The position numbers were made by a program, and so were the translations under genes. Positions 36,798-49,225 of a stretch of 64,000 nt of DNA are shown here, piece by piece; within the stretch, counting starts at the first letter, position 1, and each line of letters opens with the position of its first letter. Origin of the DNA: Siphonodentalium dalli (taxonomy: Eukaryota > Mollusca > Scaphopoda > Gadilida > Siphonodentaliidae); contig CP136062.1 in the NCBI GenBank assembly GCA_032622095.1, positions 197,291,887-197,355,886 on the forward strand. The letters run 5' to 3'. The notes below the pieces were generated by a model. The model saw nothing but the letters and a program-made list of their open reading frames with translations. It made no database searches and was not told the DNA's origin.

Positions 36798-36917
36798 TTC
36801 CATAGTAGTTTCTGATGACTCGCATTATCACTTCTTGGAGGAACATTGCAATTTGCACATTTGTTATTTATTAAATTAATTAAATCTGAACTTGACACCA
36901 TTATTCTCTAAATTAAT

Positions 36918-37165
36918 GTTTTAAATATGGGACTATTTTTTTGGGCGTAATTGTGTCAACATGAAATTTATGATGTACTGACATTCATTGGGGGACATCG
37001 GCAAGTAACGAAAGTATATAATAAATACAAAATCTATACTTTTTGAGTGTTTTAAATATGGGACTATTTTTTTGGGCGTAATGTGTCAGCTTGAAATTTC
37101 TGATGTATTGACATTCATTGGGGGCCATAGGCAAGTAACTAAAGTATATAATAAACATAATATCC
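36918..37165. repeat. 130-bp tandem duplication downstream of the recombinase
   Basis: GTTTTAAATATGGGACTATT starts at 36918 and again at 37048. Both copies run through ACATTCATTGGGGG and CAAGTAAC to AAAGTATATAATAAA. The copies are about 90% alike. It may lie in the former 3' untranslated region. Confidence 0.85.
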
Positions 37166-37312
37166 ACACTTTTTCAGTGGATATGGGTTAAATCTCATTC
37201 GTGATGACAAAACATTTGAATTTCCACTCGTGGCTAAAGCCACTCGTGGAAATTCAATGTTTTGTCATCACTCATGAGATATAACCCATATCCACTGAAA
37301 AAGTGTGGATAT
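37160..37312. mobile_element. 153-bp fold-back element
   Basis: The left end ATATCCACACTTTTTCAGTG is matched by its complement at the right end. The arms pair through GGATATGGGTTAAATCTCAT, GATGACAAAACATT and TTTCCACTCGTGG around a TAAAGC apex. Length and plan match the 34.1-kb fold-back, but the sequence differs. It directly abuts the 130-bp duplication. Confidence 0.85.
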
Positions 37313-39510
37313 CATCTATATATCCCAATAAACCGATGGGTCGCTACTTTCGAGCCTATCTATTTTTTCAGACATTTGTAACCGAAATAATTTAGACTTC
37401 AGTTTCGTTTCTCTTTTGTATAATTTCTTTGCATTGAAAAACTTTAATTGTAGAGTTTTATGTCTATCAGAGAGAAGTGAGAATACATAATAGCCTAAGT
37501 GTCATGTTGACACATTATATCAGCCTTCTGTTGTCGCACCAGTGGTATACAGTAGAATAACACATTTATAGGTTCCTTATAATTAGCAAGCAAACCATTG
37601 TAATGCCGATAGAAGACACTTATCACTAAAGCAGAGAGAGAGAGCGCGAGGGGGAGAGAGAGAGAGAGATAGAGAGAGAGATGAAATAGTTAGGGCGAAG
37701 AAATTGTCGATGTCTCCTGCTGGTACCTGATATCAGACAGAGTTTTCGTCAATACTGATAGTCTCAGAGAGCAGATATGGTTTGAGACATTGGTGCTAGC
37801 GTGCCAGACCAAAACGTACTGCACACTGGACAATATTCGAATTGGCAACATTCCACAAAATGGTAATCTCCTTGGCACTGAATTATCCGTGAACCCATAC
37901 CGTTGCAAACTGATACCAAGACACCATGTTTGGAATACCAACCCCACGAATGTATCATTCGTTTACCACTACCAGCAACTCCAATCGCATTGGCTGAACG
38001 ATTTCAGAAATATCAATTCAGAATATTATTACCGCACTTCATGTGCGCTGAATTAAAATCCGGGATTCCGGTTCGTGTACTTTTTATCAAAATGACACAA
38101 CAGGTCAACGACTCTAATATCCCGAAAGTTGCATTCCATTTGCCCCTCGTGTCATTCTATTGTGTCGTGCTATGCATGGGATATGTCTTTCTTATTTTCT
38201 GGACTTTCCATCCGGTTGGTGAGTTTTCCTGGCCATTTACTACTATGGTCTGGATATATTTACCTTTCGATGTGAATATGAGATTATGAACAGTTTTCCA
38301 CCAATTGGATGAATCTAGTTCACCATTAGATCAATCACAAATCCAGATCAATTAATTCTTCTATCTTTGTAGAAATATCTACATATTTCACCCCCACCCC
38401 AATATCTGTGTTTTGGTGGAATAAGGTTGTGGTAACACGGTGAACATCGTACATCTACACAAATCCTTGACATACGTGCTAAATCTCTTCTCGTGTCCAG
38501 TTTATATCTCTAAAATTCCTGCTCTACGCAAATGGAACATTCAGAGCACAACTATCGGCTCTGTGTATTTGTTAGAAAATAACCCGTTCGATTCGTGTGC
38601 ACCGACCGACAGTTAACCTGCCAAAGATCCCAACGTTGCGGAAGATGCATTCCATTTGACCTGTGCGCCTTTCAATTTTTGCCTTGTTATGCATGGGATC
38701 TGCGACACACGTGCACTTAATGTTGAACATTTCCGACAAGTCTGTGAATATAAAATCACTTCTGGCGTTAGATCAATCACAAATGCAGATTAAGAGCCAT
38801 CACTTCTCGATTTGCAACGACTCGAACGCTTAAAATGCATAATCTGACCAAATAGTTTCCCACAAAATGACTAATTGCAAGACGCTGCTGCCGATGGAAC
38901 CAATAAAAAAATATCGCATTACTCAATATCTCCTCGCGCGCAACGAGTAACGCAGAAAATCCAGTGATTAACTGCGGGACTGAGATAACGCCTAACGTAC
39001 ACAGAAAACACTAGCCTATATCTCACGTAACTCCATTGTCCTAATCCCATTTGGGGTTCGATTTGAATGGGCTAGGCAGAGATAACTGATATCAGTAGTC
39101 ACGAGGATAGACATTGCATCAGCTTTAAATGTTACAGGAAACTGGGAAGGTCGCCTTGAATTATGTTTGACGCATGATCCGTGCTCATTATATCACCAAA
39201 TGTACAACGATGTACTCATTGTATAGAAACAACAAAGACATCCGCGTGACTGATGCTATAAGGACACCGTAATATATTGTGATTAATATATGTTACTCAC
39301 CATTTTATCTCTCTTGTATTTCTCATGCATATGCCACTCAACGAAATGGCTTAGCTACCCCCTGGTATTATAATTTATTGTTCTGCATGCATTGTAATTG
39401 TTTGTATGCTGTACAACTTGTATACGTGTAAACTACGAATTAGGATAATTTCAAGCACTATATTGCGCATCGGGATTCTGATTAGTTGAAATGATATACC
39501 TTGGAAATAT
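37313..39510. other. No gene; GA microsatellite and one weak repeat pair
   Basis: An interrupted (GA)n tract lies at about 37627-37682. A ~100-bp block (CAACGACTCTAATATCCCG, then GCATTCCATTTG, then TATGCATGGGAT) at about 38100-38180 recurs in diverged form at about 38605-38702. Confidence 0.5.
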
Positions 39511-40365
39511 CAGCGTTGGGATCCCAGATCGGAACCCACCGCAATAAAACTTCACATCGAATTCAGGTGAGATATCAAACTCCCATCTAAATACCGCAGA
39601 AATAAAACAACCCAGATCGAAATCCTACCGGGATTTGGGAACTTTACAGAAAACCCACTGGGATGAACCTGAAATTTCGGTGTATATTCTGAGGAGGATT
39701 AGCCGTAATTTAATGGTGCAGATGATTTCGGATGACGGTAATCTTATTACTGCTATTGGTGCATCTTCTTCACAGACCATTACTATAGAAGTCCATAATG
39801 TTTATATCTATTGAAATGTCTGGTATTCGATTTTCAGAAAACTGACAATGCACACATATATACCGAAGTCCTGCGTGCATTTATATATGAGACGGTTTCT
39901 CTTTGACTAGACTATCTCGTGCTGGGCCCACACAATTGGTGCGTAAGTAGTATATATATGGCAGTTACTTGCAAGGTATATAATTATTTGACATGTGTGC
40001 CAATATTACATAACTCATGATCAACTCGAAATGTCATTTAGAATCGGGTGATCATAGTTCCAGATCTTGGGACATCCATCTCGACCAATATTTCGAGAGA
40101 CTAACAATTTACATCTGAACGTTGTGTCCCACATGTTGCCACAAAGACAACAATGACCAGCCGATTGACCATTGTCATAATTGAAATGTGAATATTTCGC
40201 TGTTTCAACACTAGTTGTTATCTACATAAACTTACACTCGTTGAAGCGGGCTACTCGATGTGAACTCAAAGGAAATGGTCAATATATTACGTAATGTACG
40301 ATATATAATTTCGTATAAAATATTGCTTTCGGGATTAGTTTAAATTATTCAACACTGAGTCGTTA
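39511..40365. repeat. ~850-bp repeat F, copy A (most diverged)
   Basis: It shares landmarks in order with copies B and C: a GGGATCCCAGATCGG start, CCACTGGGATGAACC, GGTGCATCTTCTTCACAGA, GACATCCATCTCGACCAATA, ATCTGAACGTTGTGTCCCAC, ACTCGTTGAAGCGGGCTACT and an end GGGATTAGTTTAAATTATTC. On the plus strand one short frame reads DIHLDQYFER; on the minus strand another reads CCLCGNMWDTTFRCK. Both are also seen in copy B, but neither extends to a full protein. Function is unknown. Confidence 0.75.
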
Positions 40366-40800
40366 TCTCGTGGGAATCCGGATACAGAATCCGAAGCCGA
40401 TACGGGGGCGGGCCTAATTCCCGATTCTAGGTCAGATTTTGAAATCCACGTGGTCTCCGAAATTATGTTTAATGTTCTCCCAGCGTCAAACATGGCTCAT
40501 GTATTTGACACAAGTATCATTTGTATCTTATATTTATAAAGTTCATGTTTGTTGTGAAAGTCATGCTTTTCTTCTATGTGTATATACACGGCACATAATT
40601 TGCTGCCAATCCGACTTAATCGCATCTTTTTTCCAAGTTAAAGTGTGTTTATTGATGAGGGCAAGCATTTCTAACAGCTCTATGCCTCCTGAAACAAATT
40701 CCGAAGATGTTGTAAAGAACACACGAAACTTGTCAGTTGTACAGGGACGTGACGACAGGGGTTGGTTTGGTGTCTCGACCCCACCCCGAACTTTGGTACA

Positions 40801-41188
40801 ATTTGCTTAGCTGTGCAGTCATTCATACGTGAGGAAAATCAGGATTCTTTTGACTAACTGTTCCAAATAATGATACGTACAAGCCAGCAAACGCAACAAA
40901 CAAACAAACCCGATTTTAAATAAATACATATACAAACTTATGACTAACTCGAGAGAGGGGGTGACCGGTGATATGTATATATGTTCAACTTGTTTTGGTA
41001 GTCATGTTGCTTTGCCATTACTAATTATTTATTTTTTCAGTGTAATAACATATGGGAGAGGGGGTACCCTTAAGTGAGTCAGCACTTGTCCCCCAATCCC
41101 TTTGTATGCATGTATAAACAAATATATGTGTTATATATCATGTGTTATCTAAATTTGACAAATATTTGAAATAAATATGTTTAAACTA
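40801..41188 (+). mobile_element. Short retroposon insertion with 12-bp target duplication
   Basis: AACTTTGGTACA occurs at 40789-40800 and 41189-41200 as an exact direct repeat. The 388 bp between ends with TTTGAAATAAATATGTTTAA ACTA, an AATAAA and A-rich end just before the second repeat. This is the signature of target-primed insertion of a 5'-truncated LINE or a SINE on the plus strand. No RT coding is present. A similar end (AAATAAAATATGTTTAAACT) occurs twice at 49832-49918. Confidence 0.75.
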
Positions 41189-41200
41189 AACTTTGGTACA

Positions 41201-42434
41201 TTCCAGCAGTTGGAAATTCCATGCATGACACAATATTAGTTGGACATTAATTTGACACCATATATAGGTTGGAATTGTTCTCATTGTTTGATTTTTTTGA
41301 ACCAGTAAAAGTTGGTAATTTTCCAATCTTAGTGTGTGTCAGGTTGGATATTTCCAAGGGGAGCAAATGGAATTCTGCGAACCTGTGATATTGATGTTTG
41401 GTTCAATGGGGGGGGGGGGGGGGTTGCAGTTGGCGGGAAATTTGAGGAAACCTATAGCCATGTCCCTAGAACTTGTACGTGTGGGTCCGTGACTACCTGT
41501 GTGGGTACTTAATCAATAAATTGACTGACATTTCCACTATATAGTCCTGATATACTAGAATAAGCTTTATATTTTTGTTTGTGCGATTGGGAGATGCAGT
41601 TCACCTGCGATCACAAGACCACAACATTAGCTTCATGAGGAAAGCTTTATTTTCCATCTAATGTACAGCACGTTGGCCAAAAAATGCATGTGTTTGTTGT
41701 CTATACAGAGACTATTGTGCAAAACGACTGCATTTAACGAAACAAAACATTTTAAACATGAAATTGCTATAAGACTAGATGATAGCACATACGTGTATTT
41801 GATAATCCATCGATATCATATAATCCTACTATTTCTTGAATAAGAAGAAACATTATAATAACGAACACAGCAGAAGACATATCCATGCATGTTCACATGA
41901 ATTCGGTCTATGGTGACGTATCCGCCGAATTCGAAATCGACATGCGTTCGGGCGGTATTTTATGGATGGAATTATGAAATGGACATATGAAAGTGACAAT
42001 GAAATCGACAATGATTTGCTTCGCCATCAACCGAAGTGCTCCCCCAGAGTTACTATCAATATCGTTATTATTTGGATATTTTCAGTAATATTCTCCCAGT
42101 TTACATTCGATAAAACAAATTTGTCTCCGCATTTAAAATTCTTTGATATAGATCGTTTATATTCTGCAATAATTTGTACACAAGAGACGGTTTCTTATGT
42201 TTTATTGTGTTTTTTAAACTCCGAGGTGGCGAAATCTCGGTTTGTTTACATTACGAACATTTGAGTCCGTAATCGGAATCGGAATCCGAATCTGGATTAC
42301 CACGAGATTGAGATTACGGTCTGTTCGTTTACTGATTCTGCCAAGTTCTGGTCTGTTCGGTTTACCGAACCAAGTCGTACGGGGACTAATCTGTAATCTG
42401 AATCCAGATTCTGAATCCGGATTCTCACGAGATA
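41201..42434. other. No gene; G-run and GGAATC-rich stretch
   Basis: A run of about 17 G lies near 41407-41423. From about 42255 to 42440 GAATC/GATTC motifs are dense (GGAATCGGAATCCGAATCTG, AATCCAGATTCTGAATCC), a decayed simple repeat leading into repeat F copy B. Confidence 0.55.
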
Positions 42435-43285
42435 ACGAGTCTGGGTTCTCAGATTCGATGTCACACCGGAATAAAAAGTCGCATTGAAATTCCAGAACAA
42501 AATCCCATCTAAATAATAATCCCAATGGGATCCCGCTCGGATTTTGAATTCCCACCGGGATTCTAGAACTTTACCGAAATCCCGTTGGGATGAACCGGGA
42601 ATACTGGTGATATTTTCTGTGGGGAATTAACTGCCAATAATTCACAGGCGCAGACGCTTTGACGGTGATGATACTAATATTAGAAGTGTATCTTCACAGA
42701 ACATTACTAAAGTATAAAACCCCACATGTTATTATCTATTGAAGTGTATGGTACAGTAGTCGCTTTTCGGAAGACTTAAAATTTACGCATACATACACAT
42801 AATATATTATACAAGTGTTATATTACTGAATCCAGGTCCGAAATCTCGTGTAATTTATAAATGAAACAGTTTCACTATCTCTGGGCCCAACGTATATAGT
42901 TTTTCTAACTCTGTCAACATTATATAACGTATGATCAACCCGAGATGCCCGCGGGCGAAAATTTAGAATCCGGCGATCATAGTTCTAACTCTTCGGACAT
43001 CCATCTCGACCAATATTTCGAGAGACAAACAATTTACATCTGAACGTTGTGTCCCACAATTTGCCACACAGACAACAATTGTCATGATATTTGTAATGCG
43101 AATATTTCGCCGTTTCAACACTACCTGTTATCGACGTAAACTTACACTCGTTGAAGCGGGCTACTCGATGTGAACTCCAACGAAAGGGTCAATATATTAC
43201 GTTCATATTGCCCATCACGTAATGTACGATATATAATAATTTGGGATACAATATTACGTTTCGGGATTAGTTTAAATTATTCAGC
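42435..43285. repeat. ~850-bp repeat F, copy B
   Basis: It is in tandem with copy C at a period of 846 bp (TCACACCGGAATAAAAAGTC at 42461 and 43307) and about 90% or more alike. It includes the frame MPAGENLESGDHSS followed by DIHLDQYFERQTIYI and a stop, starting near 42943. I recognise no protein family. Confidence 0.85.
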
Positions 43286-44075
43286 ACTGGGTTCCCAGAG
43301 TCGAAGTCACACCGGAATAAAAAGTCGCATTGAAATTCCAGAACAAAATCCCATCTAAATAATAATCCCAATGGGATCCCGCTCGGATTTTGAATTCCCA
43401 CCGGGATTCTAGAACTTTACCGAAATCCCGTAATCCCGTTGGGATGAACCGAAAATACCGGTGATATTTTCTGTGGGGAATTAACTGCCAATAATTCACA
43501 GGCGCAGACGCTTTGACGGTGATGATATTAATATTAGAAGTGTATCTTCACAGAACATTAATAAAGTATAAAACCCCATCATGTTATTATCTATTGAAGT
43601 GTATGGTACAGTAGTCGCATTTCAGAAGACTTACAATTTGCACATAAATACACATATACAAGTGTTATGTTACTGAATCCAGGTCCGAAATCTCATGTAC
43701 ATTTATTAATGAAACAGTTTCTCTATCTCTGGGTTTATCCCAAGGTTTATAGTTATTCTTCACTATATATGTGCCAACATTATATAACGTATGATCAACC
43801 CGAGATGCCCGCGGGCGACAATTTAGAATCCGACGATCATAGTTCTTACTCTGCGGACATCCATCTCGACCAATATTTCGAGAGATAAACTAATATTTAC
43901 ATCTGAACATTGTGTCCCACAAATTGTCGCAAAGACAATAATGTCCAGTCAATTGAACATTGTCATCATAATTGTAATGTGAATATCTCGCTGTTTCAAC
44001 ACTGGTTGTTATCATCATAAACTTACACTCGTTTGAAGAGGCATACTTGATGTGATCTCCAACGAAAGGGTCAAC
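43286..44075. repeat. ~850-bp repeat F, copy C
   Basis: It follows copy B directly. The short plus-strand frame is MPAGDNLESDDHSSYSADIH then LDQYFER-stop. The copy lacks the final GGGATTAGTTTAAATTATTC block, so it is cut short at its right end. Confidence 0.85.
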
Positions 44076-45567
44076 AGATTGCGGTCATTTTATCGATCAC
44101 GTTTGTGGTAATTACGATCATAGCTGCGTGATAGTCTGCCGGGAAAACACTCATCACGAAAAGTAAACCGTTCTTGGAACGCAGTGTTTGTTGTTAGAAT
44201 TCGTATCGCGTCTTAATTGTGTTGGGATATCCCTGTTCGCCGGCGAAAGACGTCCCTCGTCCTCATACGAGCTGGGTCTAATATGTCGATCACTATTGGT
44301 CGAGTTATATCAATATATGTCGACGACCATTGCAATATGATCATTTTGAATGTGGCCAGCCATATGCGGATAGACAATTAGACAAAATCATAAGTTTTTG
44401 ACGATTTTATCTCCCCGAGTAAACGACATACTTACATGTTATATAATTTATCATGAATGTTATATTTACAAGACATATTGATAATAATATATATCATGTA
44501 GTTAATAAGCAAAAACGTATCCAACTTGTTCGAACACATCCAGCATAATATCTATGCGAACGCTATACCCGACGAAGCGGTTGCAATATCACTCCCAATG
44601 ATGACTGCAGGTTTCAACGAAAGCGAACTAAAGTCAGTAAGTACAAATTGACTATAAATTAAGTTTGGCGCAAATATTATTGAATGCATGTAATTTATAA
44701 AAAAAAGAAAAAGTAATTACAATATAATAAACTTATATGATATGGAGGGATTCGACAACAAGCTAGCTAAGTTTCTAGGTGTCGTCTGCGTTTATGGTGC
44801 GACCGAACCAACAACGTGAGTGTGCTTGATTTTAGTGCGATGTGTTTCAGAAACATTGATGTTCACAGTTAGCGTTTATTTGCTTTTTTGTCGCGCATCA
44901 ACTCCCGCAGTTCGATAGGTGTGTCAATATTAAGGTAAAGAAATTCAGTTTTGTGACCAGTACCGACGCCTATAGTATAGTACCATTTAAACATAAGAGT
45001 ATGCAAATTTTAAAGAAGAGATACCGATTTGGACCAGAGGCCGGTATGTGACATTGGAGAATGTGTCAGACGGAAACGGGATATGAGCAGTACTTATAAT
45101 TCGCGTCTCGAATTCAGCATAATTGCGGCATATAGCTGACAAAAATGACCTTGTGTGCTCGAACGCAATTAGATTCACTGAAGCTTTCAACTCACTCACG
45201 AGCTCGGCTGCAATTTTCAGCCGTAATTGCTAGGATCCAGTGTCGCTACACTCAGCTATACATGTATGCTGAGCTGCGTGTATAATAGCAGACGTTATTG
45301 ATCTGGTCTGTCATATAATTGAGCTATATCCGGGCAGGTGGGTACACAACATCTCATTTCCGACTACGCTCACCCACCCGTATGAACTTCCTCCCCTACA
45401 ATCAGCACCTACGTGGTCTATTGATCATGGGCTGGCTAACATAGTGCTCTCAGATTCAACGCATTGTCTGTCGGTTTCACTGTTGTATCCCATACGAGAT
45501 ATGATAATATTCAGCCAATACCCACACGATTAGATAGACACTTAATCGGGGATCACGATTATATATA
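44076..45567. other. No recognised feature
   Basis: No domain-bearing frame or clear repeat. A TACATGTA octamer lies at 45259. Confidence 0.4.
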
Positions 45568-45686
45568 GAATATACGCATAGTGTTTCTAAATAACACATT
45601 TAATCCACGAGTGGGATTCGCGATTTACAACACGAGCTTCAGCGAGTGGGTTAATTTGTTATTCAGAAACACTATGCGTATATTTT
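45568..45686. mobile_element. ~118-bp fold-back element
   Basis: ATATACGCATAGTGTTTCT at the left and AGAAACACTATGCGTATAT at the right are exact complements. Pairing continues through AATAACA/TGTTATT and TTAATCCAC/GTGGGTTAA. The apex contains CCACGAGTGG, which is like the CCACTCGTGG core of the 37.2-kb fold-back. Confidence 0.8.
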
Positions 45687-45693
45687 GTTCATT

Positions 45694-45860
45694 CCACGAT
45701 CTTTACAATGCGATGGATAAACACTTTTCCGTTCAAATTGTATGGAGAAAGTTTAATCCACTCTGCGAAGTTTATGCCACGATCTTTACAATGCGACGGA
45801 TAAACACCTTTCCGTTCAAATTGTATGGAGAAAGTTTAATCCACTCTGCGAAGTTTAATC
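45694..45860. repeat. 83-bp tandem duplication
   Basis: CCACGATCTTTACAATGCG starts at 45694 and 45777. The copies differ at only a few bases. Confidence 0.9.
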
Positions 45861-46203
45861 AACAGTAGGCACGTTTAATCAACAGGTGTTGATTACATGT
45901 AAACTTTAAACAGATGGCTTTATTTATATAGTAAGATAGGCGATCGTGGTATAAATAGCGATTGATATTAAATGGCAATAGAACGTGTCACGCGAGGTTA
46001 GGATTAAGGCTAAGATTATTGACGAAATAACCGAGATGTTTGAAGAAGTCTTTTATAAAACATTTACCTACCCGTCCACCCTCCCACACAATAGGATAAT
46101 TTGATTTATATTTGACCGATGTTGATACATTGTGGTGTTGATAAACTTTCATGCTAATCTCCGTTATAACGTCAAAGTATAGAGTTATCACCCTTCCGAT
46201 TAA

Positions 46204-46593
46204 CCCTTTACCCAACAAACCGGCCAAAACCGGCCAAATAAAGCTTCAACAGCCTAAAATATCTTCGGTCTGTCTCAATAGAACCATACAAATATGGATA
46301 TCATTGGAACCGGCTCCTTGACCACATGGTGATAGTTACAGTTATGCCCTGTGCCAATGCATTCTCTTGTATATGCGAGTCGACCATAGGTCGCCTCGCA
46401 TATATAAGAGAATGCATTGGCCTAAAAAAATCTTTTTTTAACACTTTTTACCATTTTTCTTACATTCTTTAACAATTTTATAATTTTTAATGTGTTAAGC
46501 CAATGCATTCTCTTATATATGCGAGGCGACCTATGGTCGACTCGTATATATAAAAGAATGCATTGGCACAGGGCCGTTCTGTTGGGTAAAGGG
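46204..46593 (-). mobile_element. TTAA-flanked MITE, family A copy 4 (reverse)
   Basis: 390 bp between TTAA at 46200-46203 and 46594-46597, inverted relative to copies 1-3 and 5: the unique half with GGCCAAAACCGGCC comes first. Hairpins are at 46353-46421 and 46499-46567. The CCCAACA(A/G)A terminal repeats are intact at both ends. Confidence 0.9.
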
Positions 46594-46597
46594 TTAA

Positions 46598-47462
46598 CTC
46601 AGGATACTTATTTCGAAATGTAATCCTAACGTCGCGTGTCACCTGTTACTGCGTTTGAATATCAATCGCTATCTCAGCGTGAACCCCGATTCAGTATCTT
46701 TCGCTATCTAATCGGGTGCGTATTATGTGCAATATTTGATGGCGCATATCAAATGAACAAACGAACTGACGCCATGTAACCGAACTATATACTAGAAGGC
46801 ATTTGTTGTTATAAATAGGAATATAATTCTGCTCACAAATTAAATCTATAGTAAGTACATGCATTTGTTACGCTCTGGTGATCACAATGAACTAATATTT
46901 ACCCGGAATACACGTATGAATGTATGCGATGTATAAATACAGCTCAAAGAGGTCAAACTATGGCCGATCGCGATGCAGCAATAAAGACCATTCTGGTTAG
47001 TTTTGACTGAGATAGGGTGAAAATGAAGATCGTTCGGTACGCACATGTGTGTGGAAAACGCCAACACATTTCTATCATAAATGTTTCATGAATTCATATA
47101 TACATGTATAATGGATGTGACCCTTGCATCGTGTGTTTATGACGCTTGGTTGTATGATTTACAGTGGAACGATACTATATGTACTTATGATGGCCTATAT
47201 ACACTGGTGTATTGATACCCTGCATGGCACATGTATAGCAAGAACACTTGCACCGCGTCAGGTATCGCCCGCAAATGTGGCTTTTTGCTGAGGTTTATTA
47301 ATGTTCAACGGGCCATGCAAATTTTCAACATACATGATTGGACAGATGTGGAAAGTGTTCCCAAGGATGCACAAGTCTGCAAAAGAAGAATGGACAAATT
47401 CGATGTGGATATCCTTTCCATCAAGGTGTTTCATATGCATGCCAGAGCTCATTAAAATCCCA
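46598..47462. other. No recognised feature
   Basis: Short overlapping frames only (up to 89 codons), with no domain. Confidence 0.4.
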
Positions 47463-47818
47463 GCCAGTTCTCCCGAAAATCCGCATTATCTGCGTATAAA
47501 GATCTTGTTTCAGGTAGAATCGCCTCATTTTGAGTCGATATATAATTTGCTGAAAATGACAGCATTTTAGTCTCTTTATCGACTCACCATGAGGCGATTC
47601 TGAGCAGATTATGTGTGGACAATGACACAGATAAGCCAACCCACGACTTTTCAGGTGTACGCTCTTTAACATGAGTTTTCACTGTGGCCCGCGCCATAAA
47701 ACGAAATAACGGCTATGACTCAATTATCTGCTTATTTCAGAAATAAAGAATCACATCATCTACATATTTCACATTATACATGTAGGTCGATTATGTGCGT
47801 ATTTGCGCGAGGATATAT
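47463..47818 (+). mobile_element. Unknown element X, copy 1
   Basis: It starts CCAGTTCTCCCGAAAATCCG and ends near TATTTGCGCGAGGATATATT. Near the left end a hairpin AGAATCGCCTCA...TATCGACTC / GAGTCGATA...TGAGGCGATTCT spans about 47517-47601. GCAGATAATG and CACATAATCG motifs recur throughout in both orientations. An inverted, diverged copy lies at 59420-59776. The superfamily is not determined and no coding frame is present. Confidence 0.65.
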
Positions 47819-48772
47819 TTAAAGTCCGGCCTATGCTTACTGAGATAATGTAGAGGGCGCCAATGGTTTGATGGACGAAACCCATTCTATATCATCGTTT
47901 GCGGGGAATAAACGTATATGAATATGTATAGTTCCTAGTTATGGGGTTCCCCCTATGTTTGATTGTGTAGGGTTGTGGAATAATACTGTATTTCGTACAT
48001 TCAGAAGTTGTTGCCACGAAATTGATGCGTTGCTATCACGACGCGTGCGTGCAGTTGTTTTCCTCAATGGAACCATATTGACAGCGGACAGGTGCCACAG
48101 ACAACCTCAGTTGGTTATTGATCGCTTGTTTCGTAATACAACCTGCTCTTTTCTGATATGCTCTTCACTCACGTGTGTGCCAGCTTTATATTACCATCCA
48201 CTGTCCATAAAACACGAATCATGCTGTTTGCAATTATTTTTTTCTGTCATTTTCACATACATGTAATGTCTGAGGAAAATGCATTGAAATTTCATCAATT
48301 TAACATCTGTCATTTAACCCTGGAAAGACTGGTTAAAAGTTAGATGTCACAGATTTTCGTGTAGATACAATGGTTGCCTTCGCGGGGAGGGGATGTTGTC
48401 CCGCGTGCCAAATGGGGAGAATGGTACACTGAATGTGCATTTAGAAATATACGATGCATAAAATTACGATGAACGTTCAAGTTTTTATTTATTGCAACCT
48501 CGATTGTGATACAATGCCATACGGTTTGTGTTATTAAAAATAAATACAAACATATACACATCACATGATTTAACATATACACATACATGAAAATCAGGTC
48601 AGTGAAACGTGTACATACACGTGCTTTAGCGCACATCAGATAACTTGCTTGAGAAATGTTTTTTAAGCCCCTCATTGGAAATGTCGAATGTTTTTCCTGT
48701 TTCCAGTCATAATTATCACTCCCAATTTCTAAAACCAAAGAAATGTGTTCTTATCAAAAGTTTTAGATGTAT
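47819..48772. other. No recognised gene
   Basis: The longest frame (48340-48738, minus strand, 132 codons) shows no domain and overlaps other frames. I do not call it. Confidence 0.4.
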
Positions 48773-49225
48773 GGCGTGCTGGCGACAAAGACGCTATAGT
48801 TGGTATGCGATGGACACCTTCCTAACTGAAGCGTCTCCCTGCTTTCTTGCTGCGCTTAAAATTAGGCATTCAATTCATATATATAGCAAGATTTGTTGTT
48901 GTTATCTTGTTACGTTCGAGATAGTTATCCCAAAGACTGTATAGCGACCAAGAACGTAAGGTGGGTGGCGCAGTGTTGGCTGATTTCAACATTGATGCTG
49001 GCGTGCTGGCGACAAAGGCGTTATAGTTCCTATGCGATAGACACCTTCCTAACTGAAACGTTTGTGGTCTCCCTGCTTTCTTGATTTCAAAAGTTGGCGA
49101 CCAATTCCTATTTATAGCAAGAGTTTATGTTGTTATCTTTTTACGTTGGAGAAACTTGTCCATAAGACTGTGTAGCGACCAAGAACGCAAGGTGGCGCAG
49201 TGTTGGCTTATTTCAACATTGATAG
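48773..49225. repeat. 227-bp tandem duplication
   Basis: GGCGTGCTGGCGACAAAG begins at 48773 and 49000. Both copies contain ACACCTTCCTAACTGAA, TATAGCAAGA, GTAGCGACCAAGAACG and GGTGGCGCAGTGTTGGCT. Confidence 0.9.

Noticed and set aside
34115-37312. The two fold-backs as ends of one composite transposon carrying the recombinase
   Set aside because: The fold-backs differ in sequence, one lies inside an unrelated LINE, and no shared flank or target duplication links them.
40439-40810. 123-codon open frame on the plus strand
   Set aside because: No domain, and its end overlaps the target duplication of the retroposon at 40789. Likely chance.
42435-43500. Cluster of Rel/NF-kB-like sites (GGGATTC, GGGATCCC)
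   Set aside because: These are part of repeat F and of a GGAATC-rich simple repeat. No consensus GGGRNWYYCC pattern is consistently kept.
48340-48738. 132-codon open frame on the minus strand
   Set aside because: No domain, overlapped by several other frames, composition like random translation.
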